Assembly: GCA_020444515.1 (NCBI GenBank)
Contig: JAHLKX010000006.1
Span: 248,001-312,000 of the forward strand
DNA from: Bacteroidota bacterium
GTDB lineage: Bacteria; Bacteroidota; Bacteroidia; Bacteroidales; JAADJA01
DNA length: 64,000 bases
Reading direction: 5' to 3'
Part shown: positions 9,218 through 19,229 of the stretch, piece after piece
How positions within the stretch are numbered: position 1 is the first letter of the stretch
Layout: every line of letters starts with the position of its first letter
The notes under the pieces: generated by a model
Told to the model about the DNA's origin: nothing
Database searches by the model: none
What the model saw: the letters and a program-made list of their open reading frames with translations, nothing else
Translations under genes and position numbers: made by a program

Positions 9218-9871
9218 TTATTCTTTTTCACCACAATATTTAGTGTAAAACATCTGGTTTCGTTCACCCCCCCAGGTGGGAGAAAGAACATTCTCTGGCA
9301 AATAGGTTTTAAATTTTTCAATGGCTGTTTCAAATAGAGGACAGGCAGCAGCGGGTCCTCCTCCAAAGGATTCTGGCGTATGTAATACATTTAACCCCAA
9401 TAAATAATAAACTCTTGGATTATCAGGATTGATATCTTTGGCCATTTTTAATTCTTCATCAGCCTTTGCGGAATATGTCATGCCTCTGCCTGCCGGATCG
9501 ATCTGGATTTTACCTTGATATAAAAGTGCCTGGAGAACAAATAATTCAGATTCATCAGGATAGATCAACAAAGCTTTATCAATAAAAGCCTGAGCTTTAT
9601 CTAAAAAGGCATCTTTTTGATCATTTTGATCAGTCACAAAACTCATGTTGATATAACAAAGGGCAGCATAATAGAGTGGATGCCATTGATCGGATTCAGC
9701 ATTGGCAATGCGTTCAAAATTGTTGGCCAGGTTTTGAAAATCTTGCACTGTTCGAGCCATTCTAAACGACTTTTTATGTTTGACCATGATCATCATATAA
9801 CTGCTTTCGTCCTGCGCAGTTCCTATATTAACAATGAAAGCAAAAAGTAAAAAAAACATTAGATTTTTCAT
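9218..9871 (-). CDS. Secreted TPR-containing protein
   Basis: This 217-residue exported protein has a signal peptide cleaved near residue 19 (NIGTAQ). The rest is helical with TPR-like pairs: a repeat around YYAALCYINMS, another around KALLIYPDESELFVLQALLYQG, and a third around AKDINPDNPRVYYLLGLNVL. A similar layout, with a GGGPAAACPLFETAIEKF stretch near the end, occurs in uncharacterised Bacteroidota proteins. It lies 52 bp downstream of the TonB-dependent receptor and 20 bp upstream of the sensor kinase, all on the same strand. A role in envelope sensing or receptor assembly would fit but is inference. Confidence 0.75.
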   Translation of the reverse strand: MKNLMFFLLFAFIVNIGTAQDESSYMMIMVKHKKSFRMARTVQDFQNLANNFERIANAESDQWHPLYYAALCYINMSFVTDQNDQKDAFLDKAQAFIDKALLIYPDESELFVLQALLYQGKIQIDPAGRGMTYSAKADEELKMAKDINPDNPRVYYLLGLNVLHTPESFGGGPAAACPLFETAIEKFKTYLPENVLSPTWGGERNQMFYTKYCGEKE

Positions 9872-9923
9872 GATGTGTGTATTAATTAAAAGCTACTTAG
9901 AATTACCAAAATTATTCCAAAAT

Positions 9924-12059
9924 CTATATCGAAACAAAAATTCCTAAAAACAAAAATCTTTTGGCACCGGGTTTAATGGCCATCGAATCATATTCACCTT
10001 GTTCATCAGGGTTAAGGCTAAAACGGTAACCAAATGTATGATCGGATCCCAGAACGTTGCTTACCGAACAATGAACAATGGTAAAATGATCCCAAAGGTG
10101 GGTCAGATAACTAAAGTTGAAACTCAGGTCATTGTATATTTTTGTCCGATCGGCTAAAAAATTGGGATTTGTCGGATTATAATAGGGTCGCCCGGAGGCA
10201 ATTTTATATGTTAAACCTATTTGTGTGCTGATTTTGGGAACATAATTCTTAAAGACAACCGTCAGATTATGCTCCGATACAAATGTGGGTGTTGCCATCA
10301 CCGGATAATCCTTATATTCCCGCCTGGAATCAATATAAGCATATGATATCCAATAATCAATGTTTCCATTTGAGTTGTCTCGCCAAAACAAGTCAATTCC
10401 TTTTGCATAACCTTTTCCCTTATTATTGTATGATTCAGGAACAGGCAGATAAAGACTATCATATTTAACAAGGTTTTTGTAGTCTTTAAAGTAGGCTTCA
10501 ATCCGAAAGGTCTTCTTATTCTTCATAAGCTGGTAGTTGAGAATATAGTGAGCTGCTTTTTCAAATCGGAGATTATGGTTGTGAACCAGGTAAGTATTTT
10601 CAGGTGATTGGTAAAAAGTTCCCCATGCCAGGGAAACCTGGCTGTTTTTACCGGTTTTATATGCCAGGGAAAGACGAGGTGCTATGTTCCACCTTTCAAG
10701 CCATGTGGAGTATTCTACCCGGCTACCAAATCTTGCTGCAAAAGTGTGGGTCAATTTAACCTCGCTTTCAATGAATCCTGAGCTGATAAGGTCGTTCAAA
10801 TCATTTTGAACCGGGTTTTCAAAACTATTGAAATCAAATTTCTGATTGAATTTTCTACCCCAGAGATCACCACCAAACTTGATTTTAAATTCTTCACTGA
10901 TCAACCAATTGAGATTGTATCGGAATTCCAGATTATTGATCTCTTCTAATATGTGATCAGATGATATCTTTATATCATCGGTGTTATTGGTATAAGATAT
11001 CCCGGCATTGGATATCAACTTCTCATTCATTATGTCGCGGTAAGTCGCATTAACATACAGATTATCATTTACAAGCTGCACTAGATGTTCCTTTGCAGGA
11101 TCGGTATATGCAGGATAAAGTAAACTACTGGATTCTTTTCCATATTGAGAATAGATCTTGACCATCCCGTTTTTCCCGGTTTTTTGACGAAAGGCCATGG
11201 ATCCACCAAATCCACCTGGTGCCGATTGCCAGTCGAATTGTTGCTTAATAAGACCGAAATAGGGAGCCAGATTAAAATAGTCAGTCGATAGTGAAAGAGA
11301 GGCTCTGTCCCATCGCTGAGTATGAGCTGCACCAAGCCCGACAGACATGAGTGAGAGGCTGGTAACAGTTTCAGGTGCCAGGTCATTGGTTTCCAGGACC
11401 AGTGCTGATGAAAGCGCCTGACCATATTCTGCGCTGTAGCCTCCCGAACTGAAGAGCATTCCTTTAAATAAGAAGGGTGAAAAACGGCCCCTGGCTGGTA
11501 CATCAGGAACTGTTGAGCCATAAGGTTCATCCACAATCATCCCATCAATGAAGGTTCGGGTTTCATAGCTATCCCCTCCCCTGACAAATAATTTTCCTTC
11601 TTCTCCAACCGTTTGCGTTCCTGGCAAAGTATTGATCACAGATGGGATATCAGCAAGTCCACCTGCTGTTGTTACAATGTCAAGTGGTTTGAAAATCACC
11701 GCTTTTTTTTCATCACTGGCTTCAAAACTTCCTGCCGTGATTACAACTGCATCCAGTCGATTGCTGCTCTTCCGCATGATGAAATCAATCGAACCTATCG
11801 CAGTATCGAGATCAATCAGCTGTTCAATGGTTTTGAACCCGATAAAACTAACCACCATGGTTTGTTTGCCTGAAAGTTCGGTCTTAAAATGATATTTCCC
11901 GGTTTCATCTGATGAGGCTCCATCATAGGAAGATTTGAAATATACATTGACTCCTGTTAAGGGCTCATTATTGCTGTCGGTGACTTTTCCCTTTATGCTT
12001 ATTTGGGCATACAAGCCTGAGTATAAAGCGATAAAAAAAAGCAGCAACAGAAGTTTCAT
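9924..12059 (-). CDS. TonB-dependent outer-membrane receptor with carboxypeptidase-like N-domain
   Basis: This 711-residue outer-membrane protein is of the TonB-dependent receptor type. After a signal peptide (MKLLLLLFFIALYSGLYAQ) comes a carboxypeptidase-D-like regulatory domain (about residues 20-105, KGKVTDSNNEPLTGVNVYF). The plug domain follows, with the motif DIPSVINTLPGTQTVGEEGKLFVRGG near 160, and then a beta-barrel ending in the phenylalanine-rich FLFLGIFVSI. The open frame extends 36 codons further upstream, but ATG at 12059 is chosen because the signal peptide begins there. No SusD partner is adjacent, so this is not a classic Sus-type glycan locus. The ligand could be a metal chelate, peptide or glycan; the sequence does not tell. 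Confidence 0.92.
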   Translation of the reverse strand: MKLLLLLFFIALYSGLYAQISIKGKVTDSNNEPLTGVNVYFKSSYDGASSDETGKYHFKTELSGKQTMVVSFIGFKTIEQLIDLDTAIGSIDFIMRKSSNRLDAVVITAGSFEASDEKKAVIFKPLDIVTTAGGLADIPSVINTLPGTQTVGEEGKLFVRGGDSYETRTFIDGMIVDEPYGSTVPDVPARGRFSPFLFKGMLFSSGGYSAEYGQALSSALVLETNDLAPETVTSLSLMSVGLGAAHTQRWDRASLSLSTDYFNLAPYFGLIKQQFDWQSAPGGFGGSMAFRQKTGKNGMVKIYSQYGKESSSLLYPAYTDPAKEHLVQLVNDNLYVNATYRDIMNEKLISNAGISYTNNTDDIKISSDHILEEINNLEFRYNLNWLISEEFKIKFGGDLWGRKFNQKFDFNSFENPVQNDLNDLISSGFIESEVKLTHTFAARFGSRVEYSTWLERWNIAPRLSLAYKTGKNSQVSLAWGTFYQSPENTYLVHNHNLRFEKAAHYILNYQLMKNKKTFRIEAYFKDYKNLVKYDSLYLPVPESYNNKGKGYAKGIDLFWRDNSNGNIDYWISYAYIDSRREYKDYPVMATPTFVSEHNLTVVFKNYVPKISTQIGLTYKIASGRPYYNPTNPNFLADRTKIYNDLSFNFSYLTHLWDHFTIVHCSVSNVLGSDHTFGYRFSLNPDEQGEYDSMAIKPGAKRFLFLGIFVSI

Positions 12060-12307
12060 TTTTATTAAATTTGAAGCAAAGGTGGGGAAAGGGTCAGGGC
12101 ATCTAAAATTTTTCTCACCGAATTGTTGTTTTTCCTGGAAGAACCGTAAATATTGCAGATAAATCAATCATCCATACAACATATTGAACAATACAAATGT
12201 CATAAAAAGCAATACTTACTGACTCTTTGCTATTATTTCTCGCTTGTATCAACCACTATTGGAAAGTATTTAAGCGCCATTATATGTTTCACTTAATTCA
12301 ATCAACC

Positions 12308-15268
12308 ATGAATTTCAAATTAAAGCGTTCAATCAAACCTGAAAGGATCATTGTATTCTCTTTTCTGCTGCTGATTTTTGCCGGCTGTGCTAGCAAAGGA
12401 TATGAATCAAAGACAGCCACAGACAAAAATGGATTTACTTATGAGTACATTACCAATGATCCTTATGAAGCCAGAATTTACACCCTCGACAACGGATTGA
12501 AAGTATATCTCAGCTACAATGCCGATGAGCCAAGGGTAAGCACTCTAATCGGTGTAAGAGCCGGTTCAACCTCAGATCCTGAAACAACTACCGGACTGGC
12601 TCACTATTTTGAGCACATGATGTTTAAGGGAACTGATGAGATCGGAACCCTGGATTGGGAAAAGGAATCGATTCTGCTTCAGCAGATTTCCGATCTTTTT
12701 GAAGAACACAGGGCCACTGATGATCCGGATACAAAAAGAGCGATTTATCATCAGATTGACAGTGTTTCGCAACTTGCTGCCGGATATGTTTCCGCCAATG
12801 AATATGATAAAATGGTCTCCAGCTTAGGTGCAAAACGCACAAATGCAGGAACATCATATGAATCAACGATTTATATGAATGACATCCCGTCCAATGAATT
12901 TGAAAAATGGTTGAAACTGGAAAGTGAACGGTTTCAAAATATAGTTTTAAGACTTTTCCACACGGAGTTGGAAACGGTTTATGAAGAATTTAACATGTAC
13001 CAGGATTCCGATGGATCAAGAGCCAGCAATGAAATGATGGCTGCCCTCTTTCCCCATCATCCCTATGGACGAGATGTAATTGGATTACCAGAGCACCTGA
13101 AAAATCCAAGCATGGTTAATATTTATCAATTTGCTGATACCTGGTACCGCCCCAATAATATGGCCATCGCCATTGCCGGTGATATTGATCAGGATGAAGC
13201 CATCGTTTTGATCAAGAAATATTTTGATGTTTTGGAGCCAAATCCGGATTTGCCCAAGTTAAACCTTCCCCTTGAAGAGCCCATTACGGAACCTATTGTT
13301 AGGGAAGTGATTGGACCGGATGCTGAATCAATGAGTATGGCTTTTCGCTTTGATGGAGCCTATTCCCAGGATGATCATTTTGTTACCCTGATCGATATGA
13401 TCCTCTCAAACAATCAGGCGGGATTAATTGACCTCGACCTGAATCAAAAACAAAAAGTATTGCGGGCAAGATCGTATTCCTATTTCATGAATGATTATGG
13501 AATGCATGTATTATCGGGCCAACCTCGTGAAGGTCAATCCCTGGAGGAGGTAAAAGATCTTTTACTTGGCGAAATTGAAAAAATTAAACAAGGTGAGTTT
13601 GACGACTGGTTGATTGAAGCGGTTGTCAATGATATGAGATTATCTCAGATCAGGTGGCAGGAAAGCAATTTTGGCAAGGCATATGGAATGATGAATATCT
13701 TTATGGCCAATCACCCTTATGAGGATGCATTAAAAGTACCTGATGAGCTTGAAAAGATTACCAAGGAGGAGTTGATGCAATTTGCACAAGAAAACTATAC
13801 AAATAACTATGTGGTAGTTTATAAAAGAACCGGAGAAAACAAAGATTTGTACAAAGTAGAAAAACCGCAAATTACCCCGGTTGAAATTAACCGTGAAGAG
13901 CAGTCTGATTTTTATAAATCCTTTATGTCCGAAGAGTCGGACAAATTGCAACCAGTTTTTGTCGATTTCAAAAAGGAAATCTCAACAGATAAACTGTCAT
14001 CCGGCATTGAAGTGAATTATATTAAAAATAAATCAAATGAGCTTTTTAACCTGCAATATATCATAGATATGGGTAAAAATCATGACCTCATGCTTCCCCT
14101 GGCTTTTGAATATTTACCATATCTCGGTACAGATCAGTATTCTGCTGAAGAGCTTCAAAAAGAATTTTTTAAATATGGTCTTTCAATGAGCGTTTTTGCC
14201 AGTGATGATCGCTGTTATGTTTACGTTAGCGGGCTTCAGAAATCATTTGATAAAGGAGTTGAATTACTGGAGCATGTACTGGCAAATGTTCAGCCAGACG
14301 AAACGGCGTATGGTGACTATATTGATGGAATTTTGAAAAAAAGGATGGATGCCAAATTGAATAAAGGCACTATTTTGTGGAGTGGATTATACAATTATGG
14401 TAAATATGGTGCTAAAAACCCGTTCACAAATATTCTGTCTGAAGAGGAATTGAGAGCTACCGATCCTGCTGAATTGACCAGTCTTATAAAGGATATTTAC
14501 AGTTACAATCACCGGATGTTTTATTATGGCAGCGACGAATTATCCGATGTTATTCCTGTTCTTGAAAAATATCATCAAATTCCTGAAGAGCTTAAACCTT
14601 ATCCGGAACCTATTCACTTTACAGAGCAACCCACTGATGATAATACGGTATATTTCGTGAATTATGATATGAGCCAGGTAAACATTGTATTATTGGCCAA
14701 AGGCCCGCGGTTTGACAAAAATTTGATACCTCCGGCAAGGATGTTTGGTGAATATTTTGGAAGTGGATTATCATCCATTGTATTTCAGGAAATCAGGGAG
14801 GCCAGGGGATTGGCTTATTCTGCATTTTCTTCTTTTTCGACACCCGCCAGGAAGAATGAATCTCATTTTCTTTATGGATTTGTTGGAACCCAGTCGGATA
14901 AACTGAAGGATGCAACCGATGCCTTGCTTGGACTCATGAATGATATGCCCCAGGCACAAAAACAGTTTGATCTTGCCAAAGAATCTATCATGAAACAGAT
15001 TGAAACCGAGCGGATTATTAAAACCAATATTTTTTGGACGCTTCAGCGTAATCTGGACCGGGGATATGACTATGATATTCGTGAAGATGTTTATAATTAT
15101 GTGAAAGATGTGGATATGGAAAAATTCAATCAATTTTTTGATCAGTATATCAAAGACAACAGTTATTCAATATTGATTTTGGGAAATAAAAATGAAGTTG
15201 ATCAAAAAGTCTTGAACCAACTTGGAACTGTTAAAGAGCTGACCTTGGAAGAAATCTTTAATTATTAA
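12308..15268 (+). CDS. M16-family zinc metalloprotease, lipoprotein
   Basis: This is a large M16 (pitrilysin-like) peptidase of 986 residues with two tandem M16 halves. It starts with a lipoprotein signal (LLLIFAGC, lipid-bearing Cys27), so it is membrane-anchored. The inverted zinc motif HYFEH is at residues 99-103, and the third zinc ligand is expected in ELETVYEEFNMYQ, about 75 residues on. The second half (from about 560) contains the typical R/Y pair region (EIREARGLAYSAFSSF). The frame continues 27 codons upstream, but only ATG 12308 gives a proper signal peptide. It is divergent from the TonB receptor and isolated. M16 enzymes degrade peptides, here probably in the periplasm. Confidence 0.92.
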   Translation: MNFKLKRSIKPERIIVFSFLLLIFAGCASKGYESKTATDKNGFTYEYITNDPYEARIYTLDNGLKVYLSYNADEPRVSTLIGVRAGSTSDPETTTGLAHYFEHMMFKGTDEIGTLDWEKESILLQQISDLFEEHRATDDPDTKRAIYHQIDSVSQLAAGYVSANEYDKMVSSLGAKRTNAGTSYESTIYMNDIPSNEFEKWLKLESERFQNIVLRLFHTELETVYEEFNMYQDSDGSRASNEMMAALFPHHPYGRDVIGLPEHLKNPSMVNIYQFADTWYRPNNMAIAIAGDIDQDEAIVLIKKYFDVLEPNPDLPKLNLPLEEPITEPIVREVIGPDAESMSMAFRFDGAYSQDDHFVTLIDMILSNNQAGLIDLDLNQKQKVLRARSYSYFMNDYGMHVLSGQPREGQSLEEVKDLLLGEIEKIKQGEFDDWLIEAVVNDMRLSQIRWQESNFGKAYGMMNIFMANHPYEDALKVPDELEKITKEELMQFAQENYTNNYVVVYKRTGENKDLYKVEKPQITPVEINREEQSDFYKSFMSEESDKLQPVFVDFKKEISTDKLSSGIEVNYIKNKSNELFNLQYIIDMGKNHDLMLPLAFEYLPYLGTDQYSAEELQKEFFKYGLSMSVFASDDRCYVYVSGLQKSFDKGVELLEHVLANVQPDETAYGDYIDGILKKRMDAKLNKGTILWSGLYNYGKYGAKNPFTNILSEEELRATDPAELTSLIKDIYSYNHRMFYYGSDELSDVIPVLEKYHQIPEELKPYPEPIHFTEQPTDDNTVYFVNYDMSQVNIVLLAKGPRFDKNLIPPARMFGEYFGSGLSSIVFQEIREARGLAYSAFSSFSTPARKNESHFLYGFVGTQSDKLKDATDALLGLMNDMPQAQKQFDLAKESIMKQIETERIIKTNIFWTLQRNLDRGYDYDIREDVYNYVKDVDMEKFNQFFDQYIKDNSYSILILGNKNEVDQKVLNQLGTVKELTLEEIFNY

Positions 15269-15292
15269 AAAGCATTCATCCATGATATCAAA

Positions 15293-15316
15293 ACCCGGTA
15301 TGGTTAAATGCCGGGT
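15293..15316. terminator. Bidirectional hairpin terminator
   Basis: A 9-bp stem (ACCCGGTAT / ATGCCGGGT, one G-T pair) with a 6-nt loop lies between the M16 gene and the convergent EnvC-like gene. T-rich tracts on both strands (TATTATTTT on plus, GTTTTG on minus) are short, so efficiency may be modest. Confidence 0.55.
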
Positions 15317-15317
15317 A

Positions 15318-16565
15318 TTATTTTGCCAGCCATCCCTCTGGATTCAGCAGGGTTTTTCCCTTCCAAATTTCAAAATGAAGTTCTGTTTTGAGGTCTTTTA
15401 TATCAGTATAAATCTTCCCCAGGGTTTGTTTTGTCTCAATTTTTTGTCCTCGGGTTACATACACCTCTACCAGGTTTGAGTATACCGTTAGGTATTCACC
15501 ATGGCGAATCATAACCACGTAATTATAATTGGGAATTGACATTACACGGGTCACTTCGCCTCCAAAAATAGCACGTGCTTCCATTCCCTCATCGGTGAGA
15601 ATATCAATCCCATTGTTTTTTGTTTTCACCTGTTTTAAGACTGGATGAGGATGTTCACCAAAAGTACTTGAGATGATTCCCCGCTCTACTGGCCATGGTA
15701 AACCACCCTGATTTTGCAGAAAATTGGCCGACAATTCCATTTCATCGGGTGTCAGTGCAAAGGTACCGGTAGCTGTAGTGCCTGACTTTTCAGAGGCCAG
15801 CCTGATCTCTTCAGCTATGATCTTTTCAATTTCACTTTGCAGTTTTTTTGCCGCTTTTTCTTTTGCTTTTATGGTTGCTGCCAGTTCTTTTTCCTTTCTG
15901 CTAAGCGATTGATAGGCCCTATTTTGCTGATCGCGTTCCTGGTTGAGTTTGTCCCTCTCCTCCTCCTGTTTTGCTAACAAGGTAAACTTTTGATTTCTGA
16001 AAACTTCCAGTTCTTCGATGGTCAAACTGATTTCGTTTTGGGTTTGGGTGATCAGTTCAGCTTGTGTTTCCCGGTAAGCAGTGTATTGTTGAAAATATTT
16101 AATCCTGCGATAAGCCTGGTTAAAGTCATGGGATGAAAAAACAAACATAAGCCGATCGAAAGAATTCCGATTTTTATAGGCATAATAAATCATTTGGGCA
16201 TACTCTTCTTTCAGGTTTAATAAGTCCCGTTTTAGATCAGCCAGGATTTCATTATTTAATTCAATTTGATGATTGGTCGTTCGAATTTCTTCATTGAGGT
16301 TATCAATAAGTCGCTCGCGGTCAGAAATTTGTTTCTTTAAAATAACCAATTGATTCAGCGTTGTCGTTTTGGTTTTTTTTGTTTCGTCGAGTAATTTTGA
16401 ATTGTACTTTATTTCTTCCTCAATTTTTTTCTTGTTTTCCTGGAGTTTCGATTTTTCATCCTGTCCAAATAAATATAAAGGCGACATCAGCATTATGCTC
16501 ATGCACAGAATCATTGGGACGAGTATGCTATTTGAGGGTCGGGCAGAACTCATGTTTTGCAGCAT
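15318..16565 (-). CDS. EnvC-like murein hydrolase activator (degenerate LytM domain)
   Basis: This 415-residue periplasmic protein has a signal sequence (about residues 15-35, ending FGQ), long coiled coils (about 38-115 and 170-260), and a C-terminal LytM/M23 domain (about 290-415). The LytM zinc site is degenerate: the HxxxD motif reads NNGID and the HxH motif reads ELHFE, so two ligands are missing. This fits EnvC/NlpD-type activators of cell-division amidases rather than active endopeptidases. It is last in a minus-strand run with the DUF4292 lipoprotein and TPR lipoprotein genes, a combination I recall from other Bacteroidota, suggesting work on the cell envelope during division. The exact start is uncertain (M1 or M5). 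Confidence 0.88.
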   Translation of the reverse strand: MLQNMSSARPSNSILVPMILCMSIMLMSPLYLFGQDEKSKLQENKKKIEEEIKYNSKLLDETKKTKTTTLNQLVILKKQISDRERLIDNLNEEIRTTNHQIELNNEILADLKRDLLNLKEEYAQMIYYAYKNRNSFDRLMFVFSSHDFNQAYRRIKYFQQYTAYRETQAELITQTQNEISLTIEELEVFRNQKFTLLAKQEEERDKLNQERDQQNRAYQSLSRKEKELAATIKAKEKAAKKLQSEIEKIIAEEIRLASEKSGTTATGTFALTPDEMELSANFLQNQGGLPWPVERGIISSTFGEHPHPVLKQVKTKNNGIDILTDEGMEARAIFGGEVTRVMSIPNYNYVVMIRHGEYLTVYSNLVEVYVTRGQKIETKQTLGKIYTDIKDLKTELHFEIWKGKTLLNPEGWLAK

Positions 16566-16585
16566 TAACGCTCAAAATTAGTGCA

Positions 16586-17431
16586 TTATTGAATACGGGA
16601 ATATTTGGATGAAATTTTAAACGGAAAGCGTTGTTTCTCATTGATTTTTAACCTTGAATAGTTCAGCTTTGCCTGAATAGGTGAATCTGATGTGATATCA
16701 TAAACTACATGATTGGGAAAAAGTTGTTCTTCCAACATCTTGAATTCTGTATAAAGCGCATCAAGTTTGATACTTTCCTTTTTCACCTCTTTCACTTTCA
16801 TGCTGGTAATTTTAAAAGTTTCAGGATTCAAATAGATATTTTGAATATAAATCCGCTCTTCATCGTCCTGATTCCGTACATATTTTTTGAGTTTTGCCCT
16901 TCCGGCAGTTACAAGGTGGTACTCTTTACTATCATAGCTGGCTCTAAACTTGCCATCCTCATAATAGGTCAGATCATTCCCGATCAGCAATGATTGAATG
17001 ATATCAAAGTCGATATTGGTTCCAAGCATCCGGTTAACGGCTGAATAGTTCCCTATAAAGTACGTTTTATTGATCCGGTTGATGAACTTAACAGAATCTT
17101 CGGAAATTAATAGCCTTGCCATTTCTATTCCAAGTGCAGGGGATAATGAAACCCATATGGCTGAATCTTTGCGCATCCGCAACTGGCCACTAAATGAGGT
17201 GTTCTTTTTATCAATGATGAGGTCCAGATCATACTTGGCCGACAACCAATTATAGCTGAATTCGTTTTCCTTTAGTTTTTCAAATAAAAAATCAGCACCA
17301 TATTCTTTGATGGGTTCTTTAATTATACTCCTTGATGATTTACAGGAGGTGATCAACAGCAACAAACCTGTTAAAAAGAAAATGTAAAATGGAGGCCAAA
17401 GACTCTGTTTTTTTAAGTGTTCCGACTTCAT
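16586..17431 (-). CDS. DUF4292-family lipoprotein
   Basis: This 281-residue lipoprotein has the signal sequence LLLLITSC with the lipid-bearing Cys30. The body is mainly beta, with features like INKTYFIGNYSAVNRMLGTNIDFDIIQSLLIGN, and resembles the DUF4292 family of Bacteroidota, whose overall shape recalls LolA/LolB-like lipoprotein carriers (from memory, not tested). The frame is open to a TTG at 17491, but ATG 17431 was chosen because the signal peptide starts there. It sits 52 bp after the TPR lipoprotein gene and 20 bp before the EnvC-like gene, so they are probably one operon. A role in outer-membrane biogenesis is inference. Confidence 0.8.
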   Translation of the reverse strand: MKSEHLKKQSLWPPFYIFFLTGLLLLITSCKSSRSIIKEPIKEYGADFLFEKLKENEFSYNWLSAKYDLDLIIDKKNTSFSGQLRMRKDSAIWVSLSPALGIEMARLLISEDSVKFINRINKTYFIGNYSAVNRMLGTNIDFDIIQSLLIGNDLTYYEDGKFRASYDSKEYHLVTAGRAKLKKYVRNQDDEERIYIQNIYLNPETFKITSMKVKEVKKESIKLDALYTEFKMLEEQLFPNHVVYDITSDSPIQAKLNYSRLKINEKQRFPFKISSKYSRIQ

Positions 17432-17483
17432 TGTATGATTTTGAACCGATGATTTCACCAATGAGGAATGAGGTTCATTTTTT

Positions 17484-19211
17484 TTATTCAAAGTAATTTT
17501 TTTCCCTGACCTTTTTATCTAAAAGGTCTGATCCTTCTCCTGCTTCCTGTGCTTGCTGCCATTTATGAATCGCTTCTTCTGTTCTGTTCAATTTCCACAA
17601 TACATCTCCATAATGCTCCAGTATTACTGCATTGTCCAGAGCTCCATCTTCCAGGGCTTTTTCTATCCATATAAGGGCTTCTTCATAATACCCAAGTTTA
17701 AATAATACCCAACCATAGGTATCCATATTGGATGAACTGGGTTTTATTTCGGTAGCTTTTTTAGCCATTTGCGCTGCTCGTTCGAGGTTTTCACCACGCA
17801 ACGACAAATAATAGGCGTAGTTGTTTAGCACATAATCGTTGTTAGGATCAATCTTTAAGGCATTATCGTATGCTTCATCCGACTTTTCGATATTTTTCAA
17901 TTGATAGTATGAATCACCAAGATATGCATAAAACTGAGCCATGAGCGGATCATTGTTCACCACATAAAATAAGCCTTGCTCAAGAATGATAACAGCTTGC
18001 TCCCAATTTTTTTGCTGATAATGAACGCTTCCTGCAAATAAATAGGGTAACGGTTGTTCGGGAAACAATTCAATGGCTTTTTGACTCTCGGTTAATAAAC
18101 TATCATTGTTTTGCAATTCAGCTTCTGTAAACAATAATTGCTCCCACACAATGTATTTACTGTTATCAAGTTCAATCACTTTTTTAAAGGCATCTCTGGC
18201 CTTTTCATATTGCTCATCCTGGTAAAGGAAATCGCCATACATTGAATAGGCTTTAGGATTGCTAGGGTGTGTTTCGACCAGCGCTTCGGATAGTTCAAAA
18301 GCTTCTTCTTTTAGATCTGAATAAATTTCATTGGCTGTGTAGTAACGGATTAGTACCTGTATTTTTGAATCAATATCGAGATTTTTATTCAAAAAGCCAG
18401 CTTTTAAATGTTCAAAGGCCTTTTTATTTTCACCTTGTTTTTTGTAGAAATCAGCCAGTGAAATATCTATATACGGATTATCGGGATCAATTTCTTTAAC
18501 TTTTTGATAAGCTGCAAGAGCCTCTTCGTTCATCCCCTCAGAAACATATAATTCGGCCAAAATAGAATAATATTTACTTTCATTGGGAAAAGCTTCAATC
18601 AGTTTTTGAATTTCTGCCGCTGCCTTATCTACCTTGCCTTCCTGCAAATAAATACCATGCTTTTTCATGATGAGGTCTTCACTGATTCCAGCCTTTTCTT
18701 CCAATTCACTATAGACGCGCAAAGCTTCATCAGGTTGGTCATTGTATAGATAAGCAAGCGCCAGATTATCGTAATATTCTGGAAACCCGGGCTTCAGTTC
18801 AAGAATACGAGCATAAATTTTTATGGATGCCTTATAATTTTCCTGGGCTTGCAATAAGCTGGCATAAAGCATCAGGTAATATACATTGTTCGGTTCAATC
18901 TGAGTGGCCTGATCCAGGTAATGTGAGGCAACATCAAACTCTTTTCGGTTGATATGGATTTTTGCCAGTTCAAACATGGAAGCTGCATCTTGTGGATTGA
19001 TTGTCAGACACTGTTCGAATAGTTTTCTGGCTTCTTCAACGTTACCAAGGATCTTGGCTTTATTGGCCTCTATGAATACACTGCTGTTGTCAGAAAATTC
19101 CTCATTGGATATTTTTTGAGCAGTATCCTTTTGAGCCTGTTCTGTCGATTTACAGCCCACCATCAGAAGAATCACAGCGATGATAAATATTTGGTTTGTA
19201 ATTTTAAGCAT
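17484..19211 (-). CDS. TPR-repeat lipoprotein
   Basis: This 575-residue lipoprotein has a signal ending LLMVGC (Cys20) and about twelve TPR repeats filling residues 50-560. Typical repeat cores are seen, such as NNVYYLMLYASLLQAQENY, PEYYDNLALAYLYNDQPDEA and NDYVLNNYAYYLSLRG. Proteins of this kind (BamD/Wzx-linked TPR scaffolds) assemble complexes on the periplasmic side of a membrane. It is between the dut gene (18 bp upstream) and the DUF4292 gene on the same strand. The conserved grouping with EnvC-like and DUF4292 proteins suggests an envelope-assembly task, but no specific partner is visible. Confidence 0.88.
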   Translation of the reverse strand: MLKITNQIFIIAVILLMVGCKSTEQAQKDTAQKISNEEFSDNSSVFIEANKAKILGNVEEARKLFEQCLTINPQDAASMFELAKIHINRKEFDVASHYLDQATQIEPNNVYYLMLYASLLQAQENYKASIKIYARILELKPGFPEYYDNLALAYLYNDQPDEALRVYSELEEKAGISEDLIMKKHGIYLQEGKVDKAAAEIQKLIEAFPNESKYYSILAELYVSEGMNEEALAAYQKVKEIDPDNPYIDISLADFYKKQGENKKAFEHLKAGFLNKNLDIDSKIQVLIRYYTANEIYSDLKEEAFELSEALVETHPSNPKAYSMYGDFLYQDEQYEKARDAFKKVIELDNSKYIVWEQLLFTEAELQNNDSLLTESQKAIELFPEQPLPYLFAGSVHYQQKNWEQAVIILEQGLFYVVNNDPLMAQFYAYLGDSYYQLKNIEKSDEAYDNALKIDPNNDYVLNNYAYYLSLRGENLERAAQMAKKATEIKPSSSNMDTYGWVLFKLGYYEEALIWIEKALEDGALDNAVILEHYGDVLWKLNRTEEAIHKWQQAQEAGEGSDLLDKKVREKNYFE

Positions 19212-19229
19212 AGTTAAATTTCTGGTCTT

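Noticed and set aside
9924..12059. SusC-like polysaccharide utilisation locus
   Set aside because: No SusD gene, glycoside hydrolase or hybrid regulator is adjacent.
12287..12294. TGTTTCAC near the M16 gene start as a third parS
   Set aside because: Only half of the palindrome is present (followed by TTAA), so it does not meet the consensus.
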